DNA of 64,000 nt from Kitasatospora xanthocidica (lineage in GTDB: Bacteria > Actinomycetota > Actinomycetes > Streptomycetales > Streptomycetaceae), in contig NZ_BNBY01000002.1 of the NCBI RefSeq assembly GCF_014656195.1, forward strand, positions 156,351 through 220,350. Direction: 5' to 3'. The position numbers and the translations under genes were made by a program. Numbering within the stretch: the stretch's first letter is position 1; every line of letters starts with the position of its first letter. Shown in pieces: positions 1 through 8,909 of the stretch. The notes under the pieces were generated by a model. The model worked only from the letters and a program-made list of their open reading frames with translations. It did no database searches and was not told the origin of the DNA.

Positions 1-125
1 GCGGTCGGCGCGTCCTCGGCGGTCAGCTCGGCGGTCGGCGCCTCGTCCGTGGGCAGCTCGGCGGTGGGCGCCTCGTCGGTGAACAGTTCGGCCGTCGGCG
101 CCTCGTCGGCGGGAGCCTCGTCCGT
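1..125. repeat. 30-bp in-frame tandem repeat in the proline-rich gene
   Basis: About four copies of a 30-bp unit (one copy covers 34-63) encode a degenerate TDEAPTAELP decapeptide. The array runs off the left edge, so its full length is unknown. The 10-codon period keeps the frame open, so copy number can change without disrupting the protein. Confidence 0.75.
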
Positions 126-1820
126 CGGCCCGGCCCCGGCCGGGACCGCGTCCCGGGGCTCCTCTGCGGCCTCGGCCGGCACCGCGTCCTCCACCTGCGG
201 GAGTTCGGCCGCGGCCCCCGTCCCGGACTCGGGCTCGGCGTCCACGACCTCCGGCCGCTCCTTGAGGAGGGTGACACCCGCCGGGAACGCGCCGTCCTCG
301 GGCACCGTGTCGGTGGGCACGGTGTCGGCGGGCGCGGTGTCGGCCGGGGCCGGCTTGCGCAGGGTCACGCCGGGTGCCGCCTCGGGTGCGGTGGCCTCCG
401 CGACCTCGACGACCGCGCCGGGCTCGACCTGCTCGACGGCCTCGACCGACTCGACGGGCTCCGCGGACCCGCCCGCCTTCAGCAGGCTGACCGGGCGGGC
501 CGGTCGGGGCGGGGTGGGCGGTACGCCCGGCTTGACCAGGCTCACCGGTCCGCCGGCGGGGGTCACCGGGGTGACGGGCGGGGCCTGCACCGGCCGCGCG
601 ATGAGGTCGTCCTGCGGCTGCCCCGGACGCGGCACCAGCGGCACCGGGTACGGCGGGGCCTCCACGGCCACCGCGTCCGTGAACGGCGCCGCCTCCGCGA
701 ACGGCGCGGCGTCCGTGAACGGCACCGGGTCCGCGAACGGCGCCGCCTCCGTCACCGGCGGCAGGTCGGCCGTCGGGCCGTCGCCGCGCCGCGCGGTGTT
801 GCGGAAGAACGGGCGGTCCGGGGCGTGCGTGGCCAGGATGACGACGTCCGGCCGCAGCACCGAGTACACCTGCTGCCGCAGTTGCTCGGGCGCGAGCACC
901 TCGCCGGCGCCGGGCCGGCCGCCGTGCAGCGCCTCGATCAGGGCGCGGGTGAAGGTGCCGATCTGCTCCGGGTCCGGGCTGACGACCGCCCACAGCGGGA
1001 TGCCCTCGCTGAGCGGCGAGACGGTGCCCTGGAGGTACGGCCAGGCGTTCTGGTCGGCGCTCAGGTCGGCGATGACGAGGGTCTGCCACTCGGCCGGGCG
1101 GTGGGCGAGCTCGGCGGCGACGGCCTGCCAGGGCAGGCCGTCCTGCTTGGCGTCGCGCAGGGTCAACTGGAGCTGGCCACCGCGCTTGTCGGCGACCACG
1201 TGGCCGCCCACGTGCACCAGCAGCGGTCCGGGGTGCCGGGAGGCGGCGCGCAGGTGGGCGAGGACGGTGTGCGTGTCGCTGGCGCCGGGGAGGTGGACGG
1301 CGTCCACCGCGTCGGCGGCGAGCAGCACCTGCGGCGAGACGGCGGCGAGCATCGCCGAGAGCACCGGAGCCTGGGTCGGGCCGCCCCGGCCCCAGGTGCG
1401 GCGGCCGGAGTTGCCGTAGCCGCCCTCGATCACCAGGATCCGTCCGCGCGGTGCGGCGCCGAGCCCGCCCGTCCCGGAGGCGGCCGCCCCCGGTGCGCCG
1501 CCGGGTGCGCCACCCGGCACCCCGCCCGCGGCCGGGAACGGCGGCGGCGTGGCCGAGGAGGCCGGGCCCGCGGCGGGCAGGCCGGTGAGGGTCCATCCGG
1601 TCTGCGGGGCGGGGAAGGCCACGGCGGGCGGCGCGAGCGGACGCTCCGGCAGGGCGGCGGGCGCCGTCACGGCCGGGGGCGCGGGCGGCGGCTCGTAGAG
1701 CGCGGCGGGCCCGGGCGGGTGCTCCTCGGCCGGGAGGCGCGGGGGCGGCGGTACGGCGTCCCAGGGGCCCGAATCCGATGCCGGGTCTGGGCCTCCGGAA
1801 ACCGCTGTCGTCTCCGCCAT
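1..1820 (-). CDS. Large proline-rich protein with a caspase-like fold candidate, 3' end off window
   Basis: The reading frame starts at the ATG ending at 1820 and stays open to the left edge (at least 606 residues, incomplete). Residues 1-120 are Pro/Ala-rich. A globular block (about 125-345) follows, beginning GRILVIEGGYG and containing LLVHVGGHVV, a short beta hairpin, then WQTLVIADLSADQ. That order resembles a C14 caspase-like core (GH loop, then the strand carrying the active Cys), but no Cys stands at the expected place. After it come Pro/Thr/Ala/Glu-rich segments with modules of the type VSLLK or VTLRK, and a 10-residue repeat near the left edge. The gene sits downstream of the Tad-like operon on the same strand, and a shorter relative lies at the operon's other end (16516-17367). 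The fold call is inference; the function is unknown. Confidence 0.6.
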   Translation of the reverse strand, partial: MAETTAVSGGPDPASDSGPWDAVPPPPRLPAEEHPPGPAALYEPPPAPPAVTAPAALPERPLAPPAVAFPAPQTGWTLTGLPAAGPASSATPPPFPAAGGVPGGAPGGAPGAAASGTGGLGAAPRGRILVIEGGYGNSGRRTWGRGGPTQAPVLSAMLAAVSPQVLLAADAVDAVHLPGASDTHTVLAHLRAASRHPGPLLVHVGGHVVADKRGGQLQLTLRDAKQDGLPWQAVAAELAHRPAEWQTLVIADLSADQNAWPYLQGTVSPLSEGIPLWAVVSPDPEQIGTFTRALIEALHGGRPGAGEVLAPEQLRQQVYSVLRPDVVILATHAPDRPFFRNTARRGDGPTADLPPVTEAAPFADPVPFTDAAPFAEAAPFTDAVAVEAPPYPVPLVPRPGQPQDDLIARPVQAPPVTPVTPAGGPVSLVKPGVPPTPPRPARPVSLLKAGGSAEPVESVEAVEQVEPGAVVEVAEATAPEAAPGVTLRKPAPADTAPADTVPTDTVPEDGAFPAGVTLLKERPEVVDAEPESGTGAAAELPQVEDAVPAEAAEEPRDAVPAGAGPTDEAPADEAPTAELFTDEAPTAELPTDEAPTAELTAEDAPT

Positions 1821-1992
1821 CTCCTGGTCACCGCCCCGCCCCGCCGCTCCCGCGGCGTCTGATGCCCTTGACTGCGTGGCGTCTGCCACCACACTCCGTG
1901 CGCGCCACCCTACGAGATCCCGGCGCACCCGATCCAGGCCGGGTCTCCGATCGGCGCGCCACGCCGCTCGCGGTGCCCGCTATCGTGCCGTC

Positions 1993-2520
1993 ATGACGGG
2001 TACCGACCGCCCCTTGCTCTTCCTCGACGTCGACGGGCCGCTCATCCCCTTCGGTGCCCCTCCCCCGGGCGGCTACCCCACCTTCCGCGGCCCGTACGGC
2101 TCCGGCGCGGTGCCGGGCGGCAACCCGTTGGTGGCCCGGGTCGACCCGGCGCTGGGGCCGCGGCTGCTGGGCCTGGCGTGCGAGCCGGTGTGGGCGACCA
2201 CCTGGCTGGAGGACGCCAACGAGTGCCTCGCGCCGTGGCTCGGGCTGCCGCAACTGCCCGTCGTGCCATGGCCTCTGGCGGAGGACGACGAAGCGCGGGA
2301 CGATGCGGCGGGCGGCGTGCACTGGAAGACCCGGACGCTGGTCGCCTGGGCGGCCGGCCGCCCGTTCGTCTGGGTGGACGACGAGATCGGTGAGGCGGAC
2401 CGCCGGTGGGTGGCGGCGCACTCCCCCGCCCGCGCCCTGCTGCACCGGGTCGATCCCCGATACGGCCTCACCGAGGCGGACTTCACCGCCCTGGAGGCCT
2501 GGCTGCCGCGCACCGGCTGA
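1993..2520 (+). CDS. HAD-like domain protein
   Basis: 175 residues from ATG 1993. The N-terminus reads LLFLDVDGPLIPFG, the HAD motif I with an aspartate pair (DxD). FVWVDDEIG near residue 125 fits the acidic motif IV, and a Lys before it (KTRTLV) fits motif III. These match the small HAD-like proteins common in streptomycetes. The substrate is unknown; phosphatase activity is plausible from the family but not shown. The gene is divergent from the proline-rich gene on its left and convergent with the small membrane-protein gene on its right. Upstream in-frame starts exist back to 1876, but that stretch is Arg-rich and lacks coding bias, so the shorter start is preferred. Confidence 0.75.
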   Translation: MTGTDRPLLFLDVDGPLIPFGAPPPGGYPTFRGPYGSGAVPGGNPLVARVDPALGPRLLGLACEPVWATTWLEDANECLAPWLGLPQLPVVPWPLAEDDEARDDAAGGVHWKTRTLVAWAAGRPFVWVDDEIGEADRRWVAAHSPARALLHRVDPRYGLTEADFTALEAWLPRTG

Positions 2521-2591
2521 CCACCGGATCCGGGCACGAACCGCCCGGCTGACCGCCGGGCCCGGCACGAACCGCCCGCCCGGTCACCGGG

Positions 2592-3056
2592 TCAGGGGGA
2601 CGCGGTCGCGAGGCGGGCCGCGGCGTCCGCGATGAACGCCGTGACCGAGGCCTCGAACTCCCCCTCCCGCGCCGCGAGTTCGTCCCGGTCGGCGGCGCCG
2701 CGCAGCGCCCCCGCACTGGCGAACGCGGCGTCGGCCAGCGGCTCGGGCCGGCCGGACACCAACAGCAGCCGGAACCTCGCCGTCTCGGCCAGCGCGCCCA
2801 GCCGGTCGGCCTCGGCCAGCGCCGGTTCGTGGGCCACCGGATCCGACCGGCGCAGCCATCCGGCGACGACCGCCCGCTTGAGCTCGGTCACGGCCGCGGC
2901 GAACCCGCTGTACGCGGCCAGCCGTTCCTGGCGCAGCAGTTCCTGGCGCGCCCTCGCCTCGGCCCGTACGGCGGCGCGCTGCTGGAGGAGGTGGGTGCCG
3001 AGGGAGCCCAGCAGCGCACCGGCGACGGCGAGCAGCGTCCCGAGCACCGCGCTCAT
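2592..3056 (-). CDS. Small membrane protein with coiled-coil-like tail
   Basis: 154 residues. One hydrophobic segment at about 3-22 (SAVLGTLLAVAGALLGSLGT) is followed by an Arg/Glu/Gln-rich helix (residues 27-50) and an alpha-helical body rich in Ala, Leu and Glu. This looks like an N-terminally anchored cytoplasmic helical protein. It lies 65 bp downstream of the LysM-BTAD gene in the same direction, so it may be the last gene of that operon. No family is recognised. Confidence 0.65.
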   Translation of the reverse strand: MSAVLGTLLAVAGALLGSLGTHLLQQRAAVRAEARARQELLRQERLAAYSGFAAAVTELKRAVVAGWLRRSDPVAHEPALAEADRLGALAETARFRLLLVSGRPEPLADAAFASAGALRGAADRDELAAREGEFEASVTAFIADAAARLATASP

Positions 3057-3121
3057 CGGTCTCCGCCCTCCCTCCGTACCCTCGAACTCCCCGTCACCCT
3101 CCCCGCCTTGCCGGAGCCCGC

Positions 3122-6100
3122 TCAGGAGCCGGCCAGCAGGTCCCGCAGCAGGGCGACGGTGTCGGCGTCGAGGTCGCGGCCGGTGCGGCGGCTGAGGGCG
3201 TCCAGCCGGTTGACGGCGCGCAGGAGCTGGTCGCGGGCGCCGGCCGAGGCGTAGGCGTAGAACAGGTCCCGGTGCAGGAGTTCGACGTCCGGGGCGACGG
3301 CGAGGCCGCGGAAGACGGCCGCCTCGGCGCTGCGGTGGTCGCCGTACTGCAGGCGGCGGGCGGCCAGTTCGTGTGCGGTGTCGACGATCGCCGCGATCAT
3401 GTCCTGGCGCTCGGCCTCGGCCCAGCCGTACGAGGCGGGCGGGGCCTCGGCGAACGGGGCGCCGCGGACCAGGGCGAGCGCGTGGGCCAGGGCGGCGTCG
3501 GCGGTGGCGCTGGTGCTGCGCATGCCGCGCCGGTAGAGGCCGCGGAACTCGTCCCAGTCGCAGGTGACCGCCGGGGAGAACGAGTAGCCGTCGGTGGTGT
3601 CGGTCGGCAGGAAGGCGCGGCCCTCGGCTGAGGTGCCGAACCAGGCGGCCAGGTCGGCGAGTTTGTCCGGCAGCGGGCTCTTGGCCTCGGCGGCGGGGTG
3701 CGGGTCGAGGTGTGCGGCGCCGGGGTGCAGGTCCTGGTCGAGGGCGTGGTGGTCGGAGCCCGGGCGCAGCGACAGGTAGACGGCGAGCTCGGTGAGCCGG
3801 GGCAGCGCGCCGGGTTCGGCGGTGCCGAGGACGCCCGCGACGTCCACCGGGCCGAGCAGCCGGATCCGGGGGGCGTTGCGAGGGGCATGCGCCTCCGGGG
3901 AGCGGAGGATGGCGAGCAGGTCGTCGCTGTCGCTGCGGCCGGGCGTGGTCAGGGCGACGGGGGCCACCTGGGCGACGGCGGCGGGGCCGGGCTCGACGGC
4001 CGCCCCGGGAGCGGTCTCGGGGGCGGTCTCGAGGGCGCCGGGGCCCCCGGTCTCCACCGCCTCGGCCGTGGTTCCGGTCCCGGTCCCGGCCCCCGAGCCG
4101 GGCACGGGCTCGGGGGCCGGCTCCGGCTCCTCGACGGGCGCGGCGGATAGGGCGGGCACGACCGGAACGACCGGCTGGACGGCGAGGACGACCGTCGCCT
4201 CGGCCGTGCCGACGGCCTCATCCGTCGGATCGGCGGCGGCGACGACGGCCTCGGCAGCGCCCTCGTCACCGGTCCCGCCGAAGGGCGGCTCGGCCTCGGG
4301 CCCGCCCGGCCGGCGCAGGTCGCGGGTGGTCTCGTCGCCCGCCGCCTGCCGCCCCTGCCCGTTGACCGCGAACCGCGCCGGGCCCGGCGGAATGGCCGCC
4401 GGACCGGGCGGAACCGGAGCCGGGGGCGGAGCCGGGGTCGAAGTCGGAACCGGGGCGGGGGCGGGCGTCACCGGGTCGGTGCCCGCGAACGGGCTGGCGC
4501 CGGTGCCGATGACCCGGGCCAGCAGGCGCGGACCCGCCGCGGTGTCGGTACCGCGCTCCGCCGTACCGCCGGAAGCCCCACCGGAGGCCCCGACGGCGGC
4601 CAGCACCGGTACGGCCACGGGCAGTTCGGTGGTGTCGGTGTCCTCGTCGTCCGGCCCGTCCAGGGTCCACGCCGGGGCGGGGTGCTGGGTGGTGTCGTCG
4701 GCGACCCGGAGCAGCTCGGCGACCTGCTCGTACTGGTGCCCGCTGAGCCGCTGCAGCTCGACGGTGAGGTGCAGGCCCGGGATGGCGGCCTGGCCGGAGG
4801 TCGGCAGGGTCCAGCGGGCGACCGGCCCGGTGCCGCGCTCGGGGGCGAGGGTGATGACGGCGACGCAGGTGCGCGGTCGGCCGTCGAGCAGCCGGCCGAG
4901 TTCGGCGGGGACCCCGCCGCCGGGCTGCTGGGCGCAGAGCACGATCTCGGGGATCCACGACTCGTCGGCCTGGCCCCGGCTGCGGGCGTCGCGCGGGCTG
5001 GTGGCCTCGGCGGCGACCAGGGTGGCGCGGGCCTTGGCGGTGCGCGGCCCGACGGCGGCGAGCGCGTCCTCCAGGGTGGCGTGGCGGTGGACGCGCTCGG
5101 CGGCCGGGCCGCTGATCGGCACCTCCTCGGCGAGGTCGACCAGGTGCAGGTGGAGCCGGTCGGCGAGCGGGCTGTGGGCGAGCTCGACGGCGAGGGTGCG
5201 CAGCACGTCGCGGGCGTCGTCCGGGTGGCCGGAGAGGTGGAGCAGCCGGACGGCCTCCAGGTCGGCGAGGACCACCGAGCCGTCGGGCGAGGTGCCGAGG
5301 GTGACCAGCGCGGGGTACGGCGCGGCGGTCTTGCGGGCCTGCGCGGGGCTGAGCATCTCGCTGGAGTCGGGGCCGCACCACCAGACGTTGGCGGCGTGCG
5401 CGGCCCGGAACGGCGCGATCGGGGTGGCCGGGCCGGACAGGTGCAGTTCGACGGTGTGCCCGGGGGTGATCCGGGCGGCGACGATGGCGGGCAGCCGCTT
5501 GCCGCCGCGCACGGTGTTGCGGGCGAGGGTGCGCAGGGCGCGGTCCAGCAGGTCCAGTCCGGCCTGGTCCTGCCGGGCCATCAGCTCGTTCTCGAAGGCG
5601 GCGGCCTCGGCGCCGGGCATCGCGATGCGGTGCCGGGGGCGGCGGGCGCGCTGCTGGGTGCCGCGCTTGTGGGCGACGGTGCCGACCATGACGGCGGCGA
5701 GCAGGACGCCGACGGTGGAGGCGGTGAGGGCGATGGAGTAGTCGTCGCTGGGGGCCCGGCTGACGTGCGCGGCGGGGGCGGGCGCGTGGGTGGGCGCCTG
5801 CGCCGGGGCCGACTGCGGTGCGCCCTGCGACGGCGCGGGGGCGGGCGCCTGGGTCGCCGGCGCGGGAGTCGCTCCAGGAGCCGGCGCGGGAGCAGGAGCG
5901 GGCGCCGGAGCAGGGTCCGGGGCAGGAGCAGGAGCAGGCGCGGGAGCCGGCGCGGGAGCCGGCGTTGCGGCCGCCCCCGGCACGGCGAGCACCATCCCCG
6001 GCACCACCACGTCCGGGTTCGTCAGCCGTTCCCCGTCCGGCGCCTGCACCCCCTTGTTCGCCTCGAACAGCTTCGGCCACTCCTCCCCGTCCCCCAACTC

Positions 6101-7105
6101 CCGCTGGGCGATGGCCGACAGGCTGTCCCCGGCCTGGACGGTGACGGTCCGCTGCCCGCCCGTACCCGCGCCCGGTTCCGTCCCGGCCTGCGGCGAGGTC
6201 CCCTGCGGAGTCCCCTGCGGCGCGCTCTGCGCCGCATCACCCGCCGGCGCGGGGGCCGGCGCGGGCGCGGGGCTCTTCGCCTCGTCCGGCTTGGCGTCGG
6301 CGGGCATCAGCAGGTCCCACCCGGGCTGGATCGGCCGCTCGGCGTCGAAGCGGTTGCCCGAATCGTCCATCACCCGGCCGTCGTTGAGCTTGGCGATCTC
6401 CACCCACCGTTCGCCCGAGCCCAGTTGGCGCTCGGCGATGGACCACAGGCTGTCGGCGGGCCGGCTGTCCCGCACCGTGTACGTGGGCTGCTGCTCGGCG
6501 GCGGGCGCCAGGGCGGGCGCGGACTGCGCCGCGGGCAGCGCGGCACGCTGCACGCCCGGGGTCAACTGCGCCTGGGCGGCCGGAGAGTGGGCGAGTTCGG
6601 GCACGGCCGCGAAGGCCGAGCCGGCCACCGGCAGCAGGGCGAGCACCGAGCCGACCAGCCCGGCCGCCATCCGCTGGCTCCAGCCGAAGGCCGGGATCCG
6701 GCGGGCGATCCGGCCGCGCAGCTGGGCGGGGATCTCCAACAGCACCGAGAGCGCGAAGCACCCCCAGGCGAGCCAGCCGACGATCACCAGCGCCCACAGG
6801 AACAGCCGTCCGTCGTCCGGGCTGCTGAGCGCCTCGCCCACGCCGCCGGGCGCGACCTCGCCCATCCCGGCGACCGCCTGGGTGCCGTACAGCAGCAGCG
6901 CGGGCACGCCGAGCAGCAGGACGAGCAGGGTGGCGAGCGCGGCGAGCGCGGTGAGCAGGGCACCGCCGCGCCCGCCGCCGCGTGGCGGTCGGGGCGCCGG
7001 GGCGGCGGGCCGTCGCCCGCCCCCGGCGGCTCGATGCGCGGCTCCGGCCCGGCCGTTGCGGGCCTGGGCGGTTCGGGCCTGGTCCTTGGCACGTGGCGCG
7101 GCCAT
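3122..7105 (-). CDS. Transmembrane LysM-BTAD (SARP-like) protein, end of Tad-like operon
   Basis: 1327 residues, beginning in a TGATG overlap with the TadG-like gene. Predicted layout: Arg-rich cytoplasmic N-terminus; TM helices at about 48-75, 100-124 and 145-168; LysM 1 at 207-268 (SLWSIAERQLG); LysM 2 at 319-376 (GDSLSAIAQRELGDG); an Ala-Pro dipeptide linker at 377-450; TM4 at 456-478; a basic stretch; a long cytoplasmic part; a winged-helix-like SARP segment from about 1080 (RIRLLGPVDVAGVLG); and a C-terminal BTAD (helical, TPR-like) from about 1183. Charges fit the positive-inside rule, placing LysM outside and BTAD inside. LysM modules bind peptidoglycan-type glycans, and BTAD occurs in SARP/AfsR regulators. 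It may sense the wall or scaffold the apparatus; which is not shown. Confidence 0.85.
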   Translation of the reverse strand: MAAPRAKDQARTAQARNGRAGAAHRAAGGGRRPAAPAPRPPRGGGRGGALLTALAALATLLVLLLGVPALLLYGTQAVAGMGEVAPGGVGEALSSPDDGRLFLWALVIVGWLAWGCFALSVLLEIPAQLRGRIARRIPAFGWSQRMAAGLVGSVLALLPVAGSAFAAVPELAHSPAAQAQLTPGVQRAALPAAQSAPALAPAAEQQPTYTVRDSRPADSLWSIAERQLGSGERWVEIAKLNDGRVMDDSGNRFDAERPIQPGWDLLMPADAKPDEAKSPAPAPAPAPAGDAAQSAPQGTPQGTSPQAGTEPGAGTGGQRTVTVQAGDSLSAIAQRELGDGEEWPKLFEANKGVQAPDGERLTNPDVVVPGMVLAVPGAAATPAPAPAPAPAPAPAPDPAPAPAPAPAPAPGATPAPATQAPAPAPSQGAPQSAPAQAPTHAPAPAAHVSRAPSDDYSIALTASTVGVLLAAVMVGTVAHKRGTQQRARRPRHRIAMPGAEAAAFENELMARQDQAGLDLLDRALRTLARNTVRGGKRLPAIVAARITPGHTVELHLSGPATPIAPFRAAHAANVWWCGPDSSEMLSPAQARKTAAPYPALVTLGTSPDGSVVLADLEAVRLLHLSGHPDDARDVLRTLAVELAHSPLADRLHLHLVDLAEEVPISGPAAERVHRHATLEDALAAVGPRTAKARATLVAAEATSPRDARSRGQADESWIPEIVLCAQQPGGGVPAELGRLLDGRPRTCVAVITLAPERGTGPVARWTLPTSGQAAIPGLHLTVELQRLSGHQYEQVAELLRVADDTTQHPAPAWTLDGPDDEDTDTTELPVAVPVLAAVGASGGASGGTAERGTDTAAGPRLLARVIGTGASPFAGTDPVTPAPAPVPTSTPAPPPAPVPPGPAAIPPGPARFAVNGQGRQAAGDETTRDLRRPGGPEAEPPFGGTGDEGAAEAVVAAADPTDEAVGTAEATVVLAVQPVVPVVPALSAAPVEEPEPAPEPVPGSGAGTGTGTTAEAVETGGPGALETAPETAPGAAVEPGPAAVAQVAPVALTTPGRSDSDDLLAILRSPEAHAPRNAPRIRLLGPVDVAGVLGTAEPGALPRLTELAVYLSLRPGSDHHALDQDLHPGAAHLDPHPAAEAKSPLPDKLADLAAWFGTSAEGRAFLPTDTTDGYSFSPAVTCDWDEFRGLYRRGMRSTSATADAALAHALALVRGAPFAEAPPASYGWAEAERQDMIAAIVDTAHELAARRLQYGDHRSAEAAVFRGLAVAPDVELLHRDLFYAYASAGARDQLLRAVNRLDALSRRTGRDLDADTVALLRDLLAGS

Positions 7106-7590
7106 CAGTCGGTCTCCGCTTTCTCGACTCCGTGGACGAGGGTCGCACTGCCCTTGCCCGTTACCTTCCGCTCCCCGAGGGCGCCCAGCAGGACCGGCCG
7201 GTAGTCGGCCTGCACGGTGACCGTGACGACCTTGCGGTCACCGGAGAACGTGATGTCGCCCGCCTTCAGGCCGTAGAGGCCCAGGTAGGCGTCGGCGGCG
7301 TCCCGGACGTACTTCTCGTCGACCTTGAAGCCCGCCCCCTGCAGGACGGCGGCCTGGTCGAGCTGCTGGCCGCCGACCCGCGCGGCCTCCTGGGCGTAGG
7401 CGTCGGTGCGCTCGGCGACCCGCAGTCGGCCGCCGGCGTCGATCACCAGGGCGATGACGAGCACCACGTAGGCCGCGCAGATCGCGACGAAGAGGGCCAC
7501 CGCGCCCCGGTCCGACCGGCGCGCCCGCGCCCGTCGCCGCGGACGGTTCGGCGGCGGACGATCCGGCAGCAGACGGCTCAGCACCCGCAT
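7105..7590 (-). CDS. TadG-like pilus assembly protein
   Basis: 161 residues from the ATG at 7590, directly preceded by a G-rich purine stretch that can act as ribosome site. An Arg-rich N-terminus leads to SDRGAVALFVAICAAYVVLV, a single TM helix introduced by the D-R-G motif of actinobacterial Tad pseudopilins. The usual Glu at +5 after the Gly is absent (G-AVALF), as in TadG-like proteins. The rest (about 60-161) is a periplasm-side alpha/beta domain. Its stop overlaps the start of the LysM-BTAD gene (TGATG). The 154 bp upstream, to the TadE-like stop, lack coding bias and are taken as leader sequence. Confidence 0.75.
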   Translation of the reverse strand: MRVLSRLLPDRPPPNRPRRRARARRSDRGAVALFVAICAAYVVLVIALVIDAGGRLRVAERTDAYAQEAARVGGQQLDQAAVLQGAGFKVDEKYVRDAADAYLGLYGLKAGDITFSGDRKVVTVTVQADYRPVLLGALGERKVTGKGSATLVHGVEKAETD

Positions 7591-7744
7591 CCCCTCCCCC
7601 CGATCCTCACCCTGCTCTCCCCACCGGCCCCCACCGGGCGCCACTCGGTACCGTTGCGTCATCCCCCGAGCGCTCTCCGCTTGCGTCTCCCCCGCGCGGG
7701 CCGCCTCCAACCCCCCGTTTTCCCGGTGGCGGCGGCACGCGCGG

Positions 7745-8209
7745 TCAGGTGCCCCGGTAACGGTCCACCACCGAGGTGAACTCGCCGACGAGGTGCTTCG
7801 TCAGGGGCACGCCGGACGGCCCGCCGAGCAGGTCGGCCAGTTCGACGTCGCAGACCACCGTGACCGTGACGGTGGCGACCGGTCCGCCCGGCAGGTCCAG
7901 TTCGCCCTTCACCACCCGGACGTCGTCGTTCCGGCACGACACGCCCTGCTGGCGCAGCGTCGCGTAGGCGGAGTCCTTGGCCGGCCGGTCCATCCCGTCC
8001 ACGCTGCGCTGCAGCGAGGCGGTGCGGGCCGCGGCGCGGGCGGCGGCCTCGACACCGCCCGCCGAGGTCTGCACCCGCCCGGCGGCGATGGCCACCAGGA
8101 CCAGCCCGACCACGGACGGCACCACGATCGCCGCCTCGATCGCGATCCCGCCCCGGTCCCGCCGCCGCCGGGGGCGCCACCGGCGCGGTGCCGGGATCCC
8201 CCGCCTCAC
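7745..8209 (-). CDS. TadE-like pseudopilin
   Basis: 154 residues from a GTG start that overlaps the upstream stop (GTGA). The motif RDRGGIAIEAAIVVPSVVGL gives Gly followed by Glu at +5, the class III/Flp prepilin cleavage pattern, then a hydrophobic helix. The body contains VSCRNDD and a second Cys (VVCDVEL), which could form a disulfide outside the cell. It is one of three consecutive small membrane proteins behind the pilin-like gene. Members of this family are minor pilins or assembly factors of Tad systems. Confidence 0.8.
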   Translation of the reverse strand: MRRGIPAPRRWRPRRRRDRGGIAIEAAIVVPSVVGLVLVAIAAGRVQTSAGGVEAAARAAARTASLQRSVDGMDRPAKDSAYATLRQQGVSCRNDDVRVVKGELDLPGGPVATVTVTVVCDVELADLLGGPSGVPLTKHLVGEFTSVVDRYRGT

Positions 8210-8619
8210 GGTTTCACCGCCGGCGGGACGAAGCGCTCCCGCGGCGCCTCGGCGAACTGCGTGATGACGGGCGCCGAGAGCCCGGGGATCAGCAGCGGCG
8301 GCCGCAGCTGCACGGTGACCCGGATGGTGTCGGCCGTGCTGCCGTCGGTGCGCACCGTGTAGTCGTGCGCGCCCTGCCGGTCCAGGAAGTCCCGGGCCTG
8401 GCGCTGCGCCGCCTGGTTCTTCACCTCGTCCGTCGCGTTGCCCTGCACCCGTCCGGCGTCCACGCCCTCGCGGGCGGCGCTGAGCGCGACCTGCCGGTCG
8501 TACCACCACAGCGCGGCCTGGACGACCAGCAGCAGGAGCAGCAGGACGACCGGGAAGACGATGGCGAGACTGATGCTCATCGACCCCCGGTCGTTCCGGC
8601 GGCGGAGAGGACGGCGCAT
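8206..8619 (-). CDS. TadE-like pseudopilin
   Basis: 137 residues; the ATG at 8619 overlaps the upstream stop (TGATG). NDRGSMSISLAIVFPVVLLL carries the D-R-G start of the pilin-like helix but has Ser rather than Glu at +5, so either processing differs or the protein stays uncleaved. One TM helix spans about 15-40, then an extracytoplasmic domain that includes a conserved-looking AAREGVDAGR helix. It belongs to the same translationally coupled set as the pseudopilin genes on both sides. Confidence 0.8.
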   Translation of the reverse strand: MRRPLRRRNDRGSMSISLAIVFPVVLLLLLLVVQAALWWYDRQVALSAAREGVDAGRVQGNATDEVKNQAAQRQARDFLDRQGAHDYTVRTDGSTADTIRVTVQLRPPLLIPGLSAPVITQFAEAPRERFVPPAVKP

Positions 8620-8909
8620 CACTTGGTGGCGCCGCCCGCGCCCGCGCCGCCCGGCATGTTCGGGTCCTGCTGCACCTTCTGGACGACCTTGTCCTTCAGC
8701 AGGTACAGCGCGGTCGCCACCGCGCCCGCGACGAACACCAACGCGATGATGGCGAGGGCGAGTTCGATGCTGATCGCGCCGCGGTCGCCGCGGGCGCGGG
8801 CGGCCCGCAGCCGGCCGAGCCGCAGCGTGAACAGCAGCAGGGCGAACTGCACCGGCAGCAGGGCCGGCCTCAGCACCCGGCCGGCCAGGTGGGCGAGTCG
8901 TTCGGTCAT
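8619..8909 (-). CDS. Flp-type pilin-like small protein
   Basis: 96 residues. A basic amphipathic leader of about 42 residues (MTERLAHLAGRVLRPALLPV and onward) precedes GDRGAISIELALAIIALVF: Gly then Glu at +5, a single hydrophobic helix, a charged segment (LLKDKVVQKVQQDPN) and a Gly/Ala tail. Size, position right after tadC and the G-xxxx-E signature make it the best candidate for the major pilin subunit, although its leader is longer than in classical Flp. Ribosome site GGGAGA precedes the ATG. The 75-bp gap on its 5' side contains a short run of GGTGT repeats at about 8932-8953. Confidence 0.72.
   Translation of the reverse strand: MTERLAHLAGRVLRPALLPVQFALLLFTLRLGRLRAARARGDRGAISIELALAIIALVFVAGAVATALYLLKDKVVQKVQQDPNMPGGAGAGGATK

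Noticed and set aside
4682..7204. Long rightward open frame opposite the LysM-BTAD gene
   Set aside because: It is a GC-bias shadow: no family motif, poor start and codon pattern, whereas the leftward frame has LysM and BTAD domains. Similar long antisense frames (for example 49-1419, 20674-23316, 47475-49910) were rejected for the same reason.
7591..7710. N-terminal extension of the TadG-like protein
   Set aside because: The in-frame extension has weak third-position bias and no ribosome site at its start; the ATG at 7590 gives the family's normal length.
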